Part shown: one piece after another, positions 16,498 to 24,125 of the stretch
Numbering within the stretch: the stretch's first letter is position 1
Layout of the letters: every line of letters starts with the position of its first letter
Assembly: GCF_014207745.1 (NCBI RefSeq)
Contig: NZ_JACHJB010000004.1
Location: 1-64,000 of the forward strand
Source of the DNA: Nonomuraea muscovyensis
GTDB lineage: Bacteria; Actinomycetota; Actinomycetes; Streptosporangiales; Streptosporangiaceae
Length of the DNA stretch: 64,000 nucleotides
Direction of reading: 5' to 3'
Program-made: the position numbers and the translations under genes
Notes under the pieces: model-generated
Database searches by the model: none
What the model was told of the DNA's origin: nothing
The model's input: only the letters and a program-made list of their open reading frames with translations

Positions 16498-17229
16498 CTA
16501 CGCCAGCAGTCTGGCGAGTTCGGCGGGCACCACCGCGCTGGTGATGGGAACGTGGTGCAGCAGGTTCCCGATCTCGATGTCGGCGGCGATCAACTCGCCG
16601 AGCTGACGGCCCTCGCTGTCATACAGCGGGTAGGACCTGGATGTACGCGACACGTCCCCGATCGGCGGGACCATCGCGACCCGCGACTCCAGACGGACCA
16701 CCTGGTCGCCGGTGTCAACGGTCGTGCCGAGCTGCTCTACCTCGAACCGAGGATAGATCATGGTGATACAGTCCTTGATGGGCATCGTCGTCCCATCATC
16801 GGGCGCCGGACTCGGCTTGACCCGGGCCCCCTCCGACTTGCTGGGGGTGTTCGAGACCTTGACCTGGCCGAAGATCTCGCTGTGCCCCGTCACCTGGAGC
16901 GACAGGAACTGAGCGGTGATCGTCGAACTGGCCCAGTCCAGCTCGGTGGCGGAGTGCGGGTCGTGGCGACGGTAGATCGCCATACCGTGGAGGTCGACGA
17001 TGTCCTCACCGAGGCCGTCGATGCGCACGTGGATGCGCTCGCGGACGATGAAGGTCTCAAGGGCCGACGGCGTCAGCGTGTAGGGGCGGATGGGGTACAG
17101 GTTCCCCGGCCCTCCCCACGCGGATGCGTGACCCTTCACAACCTCCGCCGGAGAGAGGGTGGCGGCGTCGATATCAGCCGCGACCCCCCTGTCGAGGAGT
17201 TGCTGAAGGATTCCGAATGGTTCGCTCAC
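16498..17229 (-). CDS. Unknown protein, candidate UGU-encoded selenoprotein
   Basis: 243 aa, no signal peptide or membrane helix; rich in beta-strand-like segments. It recalls actinobacterial DUF6073-type proteins (GLGEDIVDLHG, FGQVKVSNTP, VPPIG, YPLYDSEG), a tentative match from memory. The only Cys, residue 154 in MPIKDCITMIY, is encoded by TGT. A hairpin begins 10 bases after that codon, with a bulged U and a GGU loop at nearly the position of the E. coli fdhF SECIS. The tRNA-Sec with anticodon ACA is encoded 750 bases away on the other strand. Sec at position 154 is therefore proposed, not shown. It is the second gene of the operon starting at 17725. Confidence 0.6.
   Translation of the reverse strand: MSEPFGILQQLLDRGVAADIDAATLSPAEVVKGHASAWGGPGNLYPIRPYTLTPSALETFIVRERIHVRIDGLGEDIVDLHGMAIYRRHDPHSATELDWASSTITAQFLSLQVTGHSEIFGQVKVSNTPSKSEGARVKPSPAPDDGTTMPIKDCITMIYPRFEVEQLGTTVDTGDQVVRLESRVAMVPPIGDVSRTSRSYPLYDSEGRQLGELIAADIEIGNLLHHVPITSAVVPAELARLLA
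16736..16770 (-). promoter_or_regulatory. SECIS-like hairpin following a UGU codon
   Basis: Counting the U of UGU (16770) as 1, UCUA (14-17) pairs with UAGA (32-35), U18 bulges, CCUC (19-22) pairs with GAGG (28-31), and the loop is GGUUC (23-27). In E. coli fdhF the bulged U is 17 and the essential loop bases are G23 and U24, with a 4-bp upper stem. The present structure is shifted by one base. SelB recognises exactly these elements. GC-rich sequence forms many hairpins, so this is a candidate only. Confidence 0.5.
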
Positions 17230-17281
17230 AGTTCAACCTTTCGAGTGAGAGCGATGGAGCGGGTTTGCCCGGCGTCACCCG

Positions 17282-17725
17282 TCAGTTGTCGAGTGACGCC
17301 ATGAGAGCATCGAGCGAGTCGATGACGTGCGCGAAGTCGACTGTGCGCTCGCGGATCCGGGTCTTGTCGACCGTCTGGTCGCCAAGCTCGATCGCCAGCA
17401 CCTCGATCAGACGATCGAGGTTGTTGTAGGCAACGCTCACCGGGAAGTGGGCGAGCGGTGTCTCGTGGTGAGGGTCAGCCGGGGGGCCGCCGGACTCGAG
17501 CCGGCCGGTGGAGCCGCTCTGCTGCCGCCAGGCCTGCTCCACGGTCAGGTCGTACTGGTGGAAGGTTCCGAGGTAGTGCGGCTTCCACAGGCGACGCAGC
17601 TCGTTGGCGCTGATCCTCCTCTCCAGGTAGTCCACGGCGACAGGGACGAACTGCTCTCGGTACTCCTTGAGCAGGGGGCCAACGTCGGGCGACGTCGTCG
17701 ACAGCGCGCGGTCAGCGATGGTCAT
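17282..17725 (-). CDS. Unknown small protein heading the operon next to selC
   Basis: 147 aa from ATG 17725, which follows GGGAGAG. An upstream in-frame ATG at 17848 is rejected because the operator at 17809 and the promoter would then lie inside the gene. The sequence is mainly helical and charged, has no Cys, no signal peptide and no membrane helix. I do not recognise a family. A gap of 52 bases separates it from the candidate selenoprotein downstream. Expression under the HxlR-type operator copy 3 is expected. Confidence 0.6.
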   Translation of the reverse strand: MTIADRALSTTSPDVGPLLKEYREQFVPVAVDYLERRISANELRRLWKPHYLGTFHQYDLTVEQAWRQQSGSTGRLESGGPPADPHHETPLAHFPVSVAYNNLDRLIEVLAIELGDQTVDKTRIRERTVDFAHVIDSLDALMASLDN

Positions 17726-17808
17726 GCTTCTCTCCCAACCTGGGCAGCTGATCAGGACACCCGTCCGAGCAAGCTCAGAACGCTGAGCGTCGATATGCAC
17801 AGTGGATC

Positions 17809-17826
17809 GCTTTAAATCCATATAGT
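17809..17826. promoter_or_regulatory. HxlR-type operator, copy 3 (GCTTTA-N6-TATAGT)
   Basis: GCTTTA AATCCA TATAGT lies 84 bases before ATG 17725 and 153 bases before the divergent selC. It would control the operon of two unknown genes, the LolA-like gene and the UbiB-like kinase. Confidence 0.65.
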
Positions 17827-17945
17827 CAAGAGCCCGATGCCCGATCAACCCAGTTCATCGTTCTGATGAACAAAACACCTTTTGAATAGCGACGTCGCGC
17901 CGGTAGAAGGTGAGGGTCCCGAGGATCGCACGTCCCGATCGGTTG

Positions 17946-17960
17946 ACTTTGAGCTATAGA
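17946..17960. promoter_or_regulatory. Degenerate HxlR-type site in the selC promoter region
   Basis: ACTTTG AGC TATAGA has both half-sites of the consensus but only three bases between them, and overlaps a TTGACT box at 17943. It ends 18 bases before the tRNA, so a bound protein would cover the promoter. This is the weakest member of the set. Confidence 0.35.
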
Positions 17961-17978
17961 TATCGTTAGTTAGTTAAT

Positions 17979-18070
17979 GGAGGCGTTGGGTGCCTGGTGG
18001 CCCTCCCGGTCTACAAAACCGATGGGGCGGCGTTCACGTCGCCGGCGGGTTCGATTCCCGTTCGCCTCCG
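17979..18070 (+). tRNA. selC: Selenocysteine tRNA with anticodon ACA (expected UCA)
   Basis: 92 bases, as in E. coli tRNA-Sec without CCA. The acceptor GGAGGCG pairs with CGCCTCC; the eighth pair is T-T. The T arm is GCGGG TTCGATT CCCGT and the discriminator is G73. The variable arm is a 7-bp stem GGCGGCG/CGTCGCC with loop TTCA, a hallmark of tRNA-Sec. The anticodon arm is CCGGT CTACAAA ACCGA, so bases 34-36 (18013-18015) are ACA, a single T-to-A change from TCA at the wobble position. The fifth stem pair is a C-A mismatch. CCA is not encoded. ACA reads UGU; if A34 became inosine it could also read UGC and UGA. selB follows 42 bases downstream on the same strand. Confidence 0.92.
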
Positions 18071-18112
18071 CTGGAGATCCTCGCTGGAACGCCCGAGCGA
18101 TGGGAAGCACGC

Positions 18113-19882
18113 ATGCACGTAGTCGCGACCGCTGGCCACGTGGATCACGGCAAGTCCACGCTCGTCCGGGCGCTCACGGGAATGGAGCCGGACCGGTGGG
18201 CCGAGGAGCGCCGGCGAGGGCTGACGATCGACCTGGGGTTCGCCTGGCGAACTCTTCCTTCCGGACGATCACTGGCCTTCGTCGACGTGCCCGGCCACGA
18301 GCGGTTCGTGACCAACATGCTGGCCGGTGTCGGCCCCGTGCCCGCGGTCATGATGGTGGTGGCCGCTGACGAAGGCTGGATGCCGCAGTCGGCCGAACAC
18401 CTGGCTGTCATCGACGCGCTGGGCATGGCTCACGGGTTGCTCGTCGTCACGCGGTCGGACCGTGCGGACCCGTCCCTCGCCGTGGAGGAGGCGCGCTCCG
18501 AGCTCGCGGGGACCTGCTTGGGAGACATCGAAGCCGTCACCGTGAGCAGCACGACGGGCCAAGGCATCGACGACCTGGTGAAGGCCCTGGACAGGCTCGT
18601 TTCCGACCTTCCACCCGCGCAACCCGACGCGCCGGTCAGACTGTGGATCGACCGCGTGTTCACCGTCAAGGGCATGGGCACGGTCGTCACCGGCACCCTC
18701 CCCGACGGCAAGGTATCGGTGGGCGACGAGCTGGTGCTGAGCCCGTCAGGCCGCCGAGTACGGGTCCGCGGGCTGGAGTCCCTCAAGCGGAAGGTGACAT
18801 CGGCCTCGGGCGTCTCCCGGGTGGCGCTCAACCTCAAGGGAACCGAGCTGTCGGACACCGTACGCGGGATGGCGCTCACCACTCCCGACCAGTGGACGGC
18901 CACGCGCTCACTGGACGTCCGATTGCGGGGGCTGACCAATGACGAGGTCGGCCGCGAGTGCATCCTCCACATCGGATCTGCCGCGGTGGCCGTCCGAGTC
19001 CGGCGTCTGGGCAAGGAGTTCGCCCGTCTGACCCTGGCGCAGGCCGCACCCTTTCATGTCGGTGATCGCGCGATCCTGCGGGACCCGGGCTCGCGCCGGA
19101 TCGCGGGAGTGACGGTGCTCGACGTCCGGCCTCCGTCTCTCAGCGGACGAGGCGCCGCCGCGGCCGCCTGCCGGGAGCTCGCCTCATGGCCAGAGGCGCC
19201 GACCGGGCGCGAGCTCCTGCGCAGGCATCAGTACCTCAAGAAGTCCGACTTCGCCCTCATGGGACGTCAGGCCGAGGGGCACCATGCCGCCGGCGACTGG
19301 CTGGTCGACCCCGCCCGATGGGCAGTGCTCGGCGGGCAGCTCACGCGACTCGTCGGCGAGTACGCCGGGAAGAATCCCCTGGCTCCGTCCCTGCCCGTGG
19401 ACATCGCCAAGCAGGCGCTCGGCCTTCCGGATCGACGCCTGGTGGAAGCGCTCGTGCAGCCTCCGATGCGGGTTGAGACGGGCCGGATTCACCGGCCGGC
19501 TGCCACGCCTCAGCTGCCTGAGGCGGTGGCCGCCGCGGTACGTCGACTCGAAGACGAGCTCGCCACGGCCCCCTTCCGCGCTCCCGACACGGCACGGCTG
19601 GTTGAGCTCGGCCTGACCTCGAAGGCAGTCATCGCTGCCGCCCGTGTCGGCGCCCTGCTCAGACTGGCCGAAGGCGTCGTGTTGCCGCTGGGCGCCGAGC
19701 AGGCGGCTGTCGAGATTCTCAGCACCCTGCCCCAGCCATTCACGGCGAGCGAGGCCAGAAGCGCGCTCGACACCACTCGTAGAGTGGCGATCCCTCTGCT
19801 GGAGTACCTCGACGACAAGGGACACACCGTGCGCGTGGATTCCACGACGCGGCGAGTCAGGCTCAGGACCGGCAAGCCATAG
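18113..19882 (+). CDS. selB: Selenocysteine-specific elongation factor SelB
   Basis: 589 aa from ATG 18113. It is a GTPase that carries Sec-tRNA to the ribosome and reads the SECIS hairpin. The G domain has AGHVDHGKS (residues 7-15) and DVPGHERF; the NKxD position reads TRSD. EF-Tu-like domains 2 and 3 follow (FTVKGMGTVVTGTLPDG). The C-terminal 200 residues form the winged-helix array that binds mRNA. The length is normal and no domain is missing, so recognition of a SECIS remains possible although the partner tRNA has an altered anticodon. It is probably co-transcribed with selC and converges with selA. Confidence 0.95.
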   Translation: MHVVATAGHVDHGKSTLVRALTGMEPDRWAEERRRGLTIDLGFAWRTLPSGRSLAFVDVPGHERFVTNMLAGVGPVPAVMMVVAADEGWMPQSAEHLAVIDALGMAHGLLVVTRSDRADPSLAVEEARSELAGTCLGDIEAVTVSSTTGQGIDDLVKALDRLVSDLPPAQPDAPVRLWIDRVFTVKGMGTVVTGTLPDGKVSVGDELVLSPSGRRVRVRGLESLKRKVTSASGVSRVALNLKGTELSDTVRGMALTTPDQWTATRSLDVRLRGLTNDEVGRECILHIGSAAVAVRVRRLGKEFARLTLAQAAPFHVGDRAILRDPGSRRIAGVTVLDVRPPSLSGRGAAAAACRELASWPEAPTGRELLRRHQYLKKSDFALMGRQAEGHHAAGDWLVDPARWAVLGGQLTRLVGEYAGKNPLAPSLPVDIAKQALGLPDRRLVEALVQPPMRVETGRIHRPAATPQLPEAVAAAVRRLEDELATAPFRAPDTARLVELGLTSKAVIAAARVGALLRLAEGVVLPLGAEQAAVEILSTLPQPFTASEARSALDTTRRVAIPLLEYLDDKGHTVRVDSTTRRVRLRTGKP

Positions 19883-19975
19883 GAGTCGATCTCTCGGCCG
19901 CACGCCTGAGGGTGACGCGCGGAGCCGGCCAACACCTGGCCGCGCCATCGTCCGTCCAGGAAGACCCAGGAAGAC

Positions 19976-21322
19976 TCAGCACATCGTCTTGAGCAAGCTC
20001 GTCGTGACCTGTGCGTCCTGACCAGGTGGCACCGTACGCAGATCGACGATCACCCGCCCCCGCTCAGCGCGCACGATCACGGGTGGATCGCAGGCTCGGA
20101 GTCGGCTCACCATCGCGGTCTCGGTCACCGCGTGCGGCTTGATCTCCACGACGATCGTGGGCAGCCGCTCCGCCGGCATGCTGCCGCCGCCCACCATGCC
20201 GGTCCCCTCCCGTACCGACGCCTGAGGACCGAGCTCGTGCGCCAGCCGATCGGCGCGCCCTCTCAACTCCTCCAGCGGGATGCCGAGCATGCGTAGCACG
20301 GGAAGATCCTGCTGACGCCCCGACAGGTGCGCCAGGAGCGTCGCCTCCAGCGCGGCGAGCGTCACCTTGTCGATGCGGACCGCGCGCGCGATGGGATGAC
20401 GGGCGAGCTTCTGTACGAGGATCGCGTCGCCGACGATGATCCCGGCCTGTGGCCCGCCGAAGAGCTTGTCGCCGGAGAAGACGGCGAGGTCCGCCCCCGC
20501 CTTGAGGCTCTCCTCAAGGGTGGGCTCATCCCCCATGCGACCGCGGAGAAGGCCGGAGCCGATGTCGTGGAGGAGGGGGACGCCGGCCTCGCGTGCCACC
20601 GCGACGAGGTCGGATACGGCTGGCTGAGCGGTGAAGCCCTCGATACGGTAGTTGGAGGGATGTACCACCATGAGCATGGCGGTGCGCTCATTGATGGCAT
20701 CGACGTAGTCGCAGAGATGGGTCCGGTTGGTCGATCCGACCTCGACCAGGCGCGCTCCTGCCGCCTCCATGATGGCGGGGATCCGGAACTCGCCCCCGAT
20801 CTCGACCAGCTCTCCCCTGGAGACGATCACCTCGCGGTCGCGGGCGAACGCGCCGAGGGCGAGGAAGAGCGCGGCGGCCGCGTTGTTGACCGCCATCCCA
20901 CCGGCGGCTCCGGTCAGCTCTCTCAGCAGGGCGTTGGCCGTGCTTCCCCGCTTGCCGCGCCCGCCGGTCCGCAGATCGAACTCCACGGTCGAGTAGCCGG
21001 CGGCGGCGAGCATGGCTTCGCGAGCGGCCTCCGACAGCGGCGCGCGGCCGAGGTTCGTGTGCAGGACGACCCCGGTGGCGTTGATGACCTCCTGGACCCG
21101 GCCGACCGTGAGCAGCTCAACGGTCCGCGTGACCGCGGCCGCTATGTCGTCCAACGGCGGCAGCGGCACTCCGTCGAGGACGGCCTGGCGGGCGTCCTCC
21201 AGCGCGCGTCGCGCCATCTCGGTGAGGAGGGGCCTTCCCCAGGTGCGCATCTGCTCGGTGATCTGTGGGTGAGCAAGGACGGTGTCCATCTTGGGCAGGG
21301 CTCGTCGCGGGTCTCCGCTCAT
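19976..21322 (-). CDS. selA: L-seryl-tRNA(Sec) selenium transferase SelA
   Basis: 448 aa. This PLP enzyme converts Ser-tRNA-Sec to Sec-tRNA-Sec with selenophosphate and works as a decamer. NATGVVLHTNLGRAPLS near residue 82 and VFSGDKLFGGPQAG are the family signatures; the PLP lysine is about Lys286. Length and motifs are normal. It is the last gene of the minus-strand operon CMD1-selD-selA; the gap to selD is 45 bases. Confidence 0.95.
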   Translation of the reverse strand: MSGDPRRALPKMDTVLAHPQITEQMRTWGRPLLTEMARRALEDARQAVLDGVPLPPLDDIAAAVTRTVELLTVGRVQEVINATGVVLHTNLGRAPLSEAAREAMLAAAGYSTVEFDLRTGGRGKRGSTANALLRELTGAAGGMAVNNAAAALFLALGAFARDREVIVSRGELVEIGGEFRIPAIMEAAGARLVEVGSTNRTHLCDYVDAINERTAMLMVVHPSNYRIEGFTAQPAVSDLVAVAREAGVPLLHDIGSGLLRGRMGDEPTLEESLKAGADLAVFSGDKLFGGPQAGIIVGDAILVQKLARHPIARAVRIDKVTLAALEATLLAHLSGRQQDLPVLRMLGIPLEELRGRADRLAHELGPQASVREGTGMVGGGSMPAERLPTIVVEIKPHAVTETAMVSRLRACDPPVIVRAERGRVIVDLRTVPPGQDAQVTTSLLKTMC

Positions 21323-21367
21323 GACCTTCGCCTCCAGGAAGAGAACAACGTCCTGCTGTACTGGTCG

Positions 21368-22435
21368 TCACACGCCCGCGCGGACATTGATCCGGCCGGG
21401 GGTGCCAGGGATGACCTGGCCGATCACCGCTGCGGCGATGCCATGCCCTCGCAGCCGCTCCACGAGATCGCTCGACGGGCTCGGCACCGACATCAGCAGG
21501 CCGCCGGAGGTCTGCGCGTCATGCAGGAGGATCGCCACCTCTTCGTCGACCGCGACGCTGATCTGGACCCAGTCCTGAAGGAAGTCCACGTTGGCGCGCG
21601 TGCCGCCGGGCACGTAGCCCTTGGCGGCGAGCTCGCGCGCGTCCGGGAGGAGCGGTACGCGGTCCGCGTCCAGGTCCGCCGCGACGCCACTGGCCTTGAG
21701 CATCCTGCGTAGATGGCCGAGGAGGCCGAATCCGGTCACGTCGGTCGCCGCGCGCACTCCCATCGAGACGGCCACCTCGCCGGCCGCCTCGTTCAGTGCG
21801 ACCATGGACGCGACCGCCTCTTCGACTGTCATCCGGTCTACGGCACCCTGTTTGAGCGCGGTGACCACCACGCCTGTCCCCAGCGGCTTGGTAAGAACCA
21901 GGTCGTCGCCCACCCTGGCTCGGTCGATGGTCAGCAGGCGCGATGGATCGGCCAGGCCGAGAACTGCCATGCCGTACTTGGGAACGGGATCGCTGATGGT
22001 GTGGCCGCCGACGACCGCGCAGCCACCGGTCGCGGCCGTCGCGGCGGCGCCTTTCATCACGTCGGCGAGCATGCTCAGCGGAAGTTCGTCACCCGGCCAT
22101 GCCGCCAGGTTGAGTGCGACGAGTGGTCGGCCTCCCATGGCGTAGACATCGGAGAGTGCGTTCGCCGCGGCGATCCGGCCCCAGTCATAGGGGTCATCGA
22201 CGATCGGGGTGAAGAAGTCGGTGGTGAGGATGAGGGCCTGACCCGAGTCGAGCTGGATGACTGCCGCGTCGTCGCCTTCCGCCAGACCCACGATCATTTC
22301 GGGGCCTGAAGTGTCGCTGAGCGCTCCAAAACCGTTCATGAGCTGTTCGAGGGAGGACTGAGGGAGCTTGCAGGCGCAGCCCGCGCCCGGCGACAGCGTG
22401 GTGAGACGGACAGCAGGCGGGGTGGTTTCGCTCAT
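21368..22435 (-). CDS. selD: Selenophosphate synthetase SelD
   Basis: 355 aa from ATG 22435, which follows GGAAAGGG. It makes selenophosphate from selenide and ATP. The N-terminal active-site loop reads SPGAGCACKLP, with Cys20 and Lys23 matching Cys17 and Lys20 of E. coli. The Cys codon is TGC, so SelD itself is not a Sec candidate under UGU recoding. FGLLGHL and the ATP-binding TGGCAVVGGHT segment are intact. An upstream ATG at 22498 is rejected because it has no ribosome site. Confidence 0.95.
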   Translation of the reverse strand: MSETTPPAVRLTTLSPGAGCACKLPQSSLEQLMNGFGALSDTSGPEMIVGLAEGDDAAVIQLDSGQALILTTDFFTPIVDDPYDWGRIAAANALSDVYAMGGRPLVALNLAAWPGDELPLSMLADVMKGAAATAATGGCAVVGGHTISDPVPKYGMAVLGLADPSRLLTIDRARVGDDLVLTKPLGTGVVVTALKQGAVDRMTVEEAVASMVALNEAAGEVAVSMGVRAATDVTGFGLLGHLRRMLKASGVAADLDADRVPLLPDARELAAKGYVPGGTRANVDFLQDWVQISVAVDEEVAILLHDAQTSGGLLMSVPSPSSDLVERLRGHGIAAAVIGQVIPGTPGRINVRAGV

Positions 22436-22531
22436 GACAGCCCTTTCCGGATGAGCGTCGAAAGGCTGGACGGTGAGCGGCCGCCACGGCTGGCGCATTC
22501 GCGTGCCGGGCGGCCGCCGTCTGACGGGCCT

Positions 22532-23083
22532 CTAGTGGCCGGTCGCGCACATCCGGTATCCGTCGTTGATGATCATCTGCGCCATCCCGACGTAGGCGGC
22601 GGGGTCGTCGGGGACGATGGCCGCCAGGCCGTCGCAGTAGCGGTTGAACATGCAGAACGCCGCGGCGATGAGCACCGTGTCGTGAATCTCGGTGTCCGTC
22701 GCCCCGGCCTGGCGAGCGGCGTCGACCATGGGGCTGGTCACCTCGTGGCCACCTCGCGTGGTGGCGCCGGCGATCGTGATGAGCGCCTTGAGCTTGGCCG
22801 AGATCGGAGCGCTGTCGAGGTCGTCGATCACCTTGTCGACCAGCGCCCTGCCGCCGCTGATCTGGGCTGCGCTGACCTCGGAGTGAGTCGAGCTGCAGAA
22901 CCTGCACTGGTTCAGCACCGAGACGTAGGCCGCGATGAGCTCGCGGTCACCTCGGCTCAGCGAATGGGGATTGCGGAGGAGCACTTCAGCGAGTTCGCCC
23001 AGGGGCCGACCGGTCTCGGGGCGGTACTGGAACAGACCCGGCGTGCCAGGAGCGAGCTCAGGGGACATGGCGATATGCGGCAT
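22532..23083 (-). CDS. CMD/AhpD-like peroxidase-related protein (CxxC), first copy
   Basis: 183 aa. It belongs to the carboxymuconolactone decarboxylase/AhpD group, with the thiol-disulfide motif NQCRFCSSTHS (Cys60, Cys63, His67) and an upstream Glu48 where AhpD has its proton-relay acid. Such proteins reduce peroxides or other thiols. ATG 23083 follows AGAGGAGA. All Cys codons are TGC. It is the first gene of the CMD1-selD-selA operon, and an ACTTTA-N6-TATAGT operator lies 123 bases upstream. Some AhpD-like families are selenoproteins elsewhere, which gives its company with the sel genes some meaning. Confidence 0.85.
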   Translation of the reverse strand: MPHIAMSPELAPGTPGLFQYRPETGRPLGELAEVLLRNPHSLSRGDRELIAAYVSVLNQCRFCSSTHSEVSAAQISGGRALVDKVIDDLDSAPISAKLKALITIAGATTRGGHEVTSPMVDAARQAGATDTEIHDTVLIAAAFCMFNRYCDGLAAIVPDDPAAYVGMAQMIINDGYRMCATGH

Positions 23084-23205
23084 GGTCTCTCCTCTGGAGA
23101 CAGGTGCACGGCACCCATGGAGCCGCCGCGGCAGGCCGTCACAAAGGCGATTTCTCACGGCCCGCGAGCGCGGGGCGAAGCTCTACCAACTCCTCAAAGT
23201 AGACA

Positions 23206-23223
23206 ACTTTAGAGATATATAGT
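23206..23223. promoter_or_regulatory. HxlR-type operator, copy 4 (ACTTTA-N6-TATAGT)
   Basis: ACTTTA GAGATA TATAGT is a full match to the consensus half-sites. It is upstream of CMD1-selD-selA and differs from copy 2 in only one base of the 18. Confidence 0.72.
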
Positions 23224-23367
23224 CAAGCATTGCAATCGAGACAAGATGCTCCTTCAATGAAGGCGCGCGCTCACGCCGACAGAGAGGGAAGTGCTGTGCG
23301 CTCGACTACTCGGAGCGGCCGCCTCTCAAAGCGGTATCGGCTGCGGAAAGCGATAGCCGCAGGGTGT

Positions 23368-24048
23368 TCAGCGCGTGGAAGAGGCCATGGGAGCCGCCGT
23401 CGCGGGCATGAGGCCGAGAAGCACGCTGGACCTGATCACCGCATCGGTCTCACCCACGAGCGACAGCCTGCCCGAGGCCAGCGCTTCGAAGGGGCTCAGG
23501 CGTTTGGCGCCGATCTCCACGAACGTCTTCGCGTCCGTGCGGGCCACCACGCCGGCCTGGCCTGCGTACGGGCCCTCCACAGCCCGCGGAACCCGCCCCT
23601 CGATCGCGATGTGGAAGACGACGTCATCGACGTGGAACTGGTAGGCCTCGTCGACGTCAGGTGCCAGCTCAGGGTCGATCATGGCCTGCACCGCGAGGAA
23701 TCCCCAGTGCGGGCGCACCTCCAGGCCCTCGTCGGGTGCGCCGAGGAACGACATGCCCCAGCGAGCCAGCATGAGGACGGGCTCCCGGAGCCGCTGCCCG
23801 AGCTCGGTGAGCTCATAGCCATGTTCCCGCGACTCGGGCTTGATGATCACGCCCAGCTCGACCAGGTTCTTGAGTCGCTCGGCGAGCAGGTTGGTGCCGA
23901 TCCCCGGGAGCTCGGCGAGGAGCTCCCCGTAGCGGCGGGGGCCGAGAAGCAGCTCGCGAACAATGAGGAGAGTCCACCGCTCGCCCACGACGTCCAGGGC
24001 CGACGCAAGGCCGCAGTACTGGCCGTAGTTTCGTCGCGAGTGACCCAT
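23368..24048 (-). CDS. HxlR-family regulator with C-terminal SCP2-like domain
   Basis: 226 aa. Residues 1-105 are an HxlR winged helix: YGQYCGLASALDVVGERWTLLIVRELLLGPRRY, here with Cys12 in the position of the redox-sensing Cys of YodB-like members. The remaining 120 residues resemble an SCP2 sterol-carrier fold (GRLSLVGETDAV), common in actinobacterial HxlR proteins and possibly ligand-binding. ATG 24048 is 25 bases from an ACTTTA-type palindrome shared with the divergent CMD2 gene. It is the only regulator gene directly next to a copy of the repeated operator, so it is the best candidate for binding all of them. Confidence 0.85.
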   Translation of the reverse strand: MGHSRRNYGQYCGLASALDVVGERWTLLIVRELLLGPRRYGELLAELPGIGTNLLAERLKNLVELGVIIKPESREHGYELTELGQRLREPVLMLARWGMSFLGAPDEGLEVRPHWGFLAVQAMIDPELAPDVDEAYQFHVDDVVFHIAIEGRVPRAVEGPYAGQAGVVARTDAKTFVEIGAKRLSPFEALASGRLSLVGETDAVIRSSVLLGLMPATAAPMASSTR

Positions 24049-24072
24049 GGTGATCTCCTTACCGCGTATCGT

Positions 24073-24090
24073 ACTTTAATTATACATAGA
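24073..24090. promoter_or_regulatory. HxlR-type operator, copy 5 (ACTTTA-N6-CATAGA)
   Basis: ACTTTA ATTATA CATAGA lies in the 77-base divergent spacer between the HxlR gene and CMD2. The left half is exact and the right half has two mismatches. The position suits autoregulation. Confidence 0.6.
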
Positions 24091-24125
24091 ACTTTGCAAG
24101 AGCGCTCAACCTTTCGGGAGCTGAA

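Noticed and set aside
17979..18070. Reading the tRNA as a Ser or Leu class II tRNA
   Set aside because: Length, extended acceptor/T-arm arrangement, G73 and linkage to selB fit tRNA-Sec; Ser and Leu tRNAs have neither an ACA anticodon nor this 92-base layout.
21368..22435. SelD as a Sec-containing enzyme
   Set aside because: Active-site Cys20 is TGC and no SECIS-like hairpin stands out after it.
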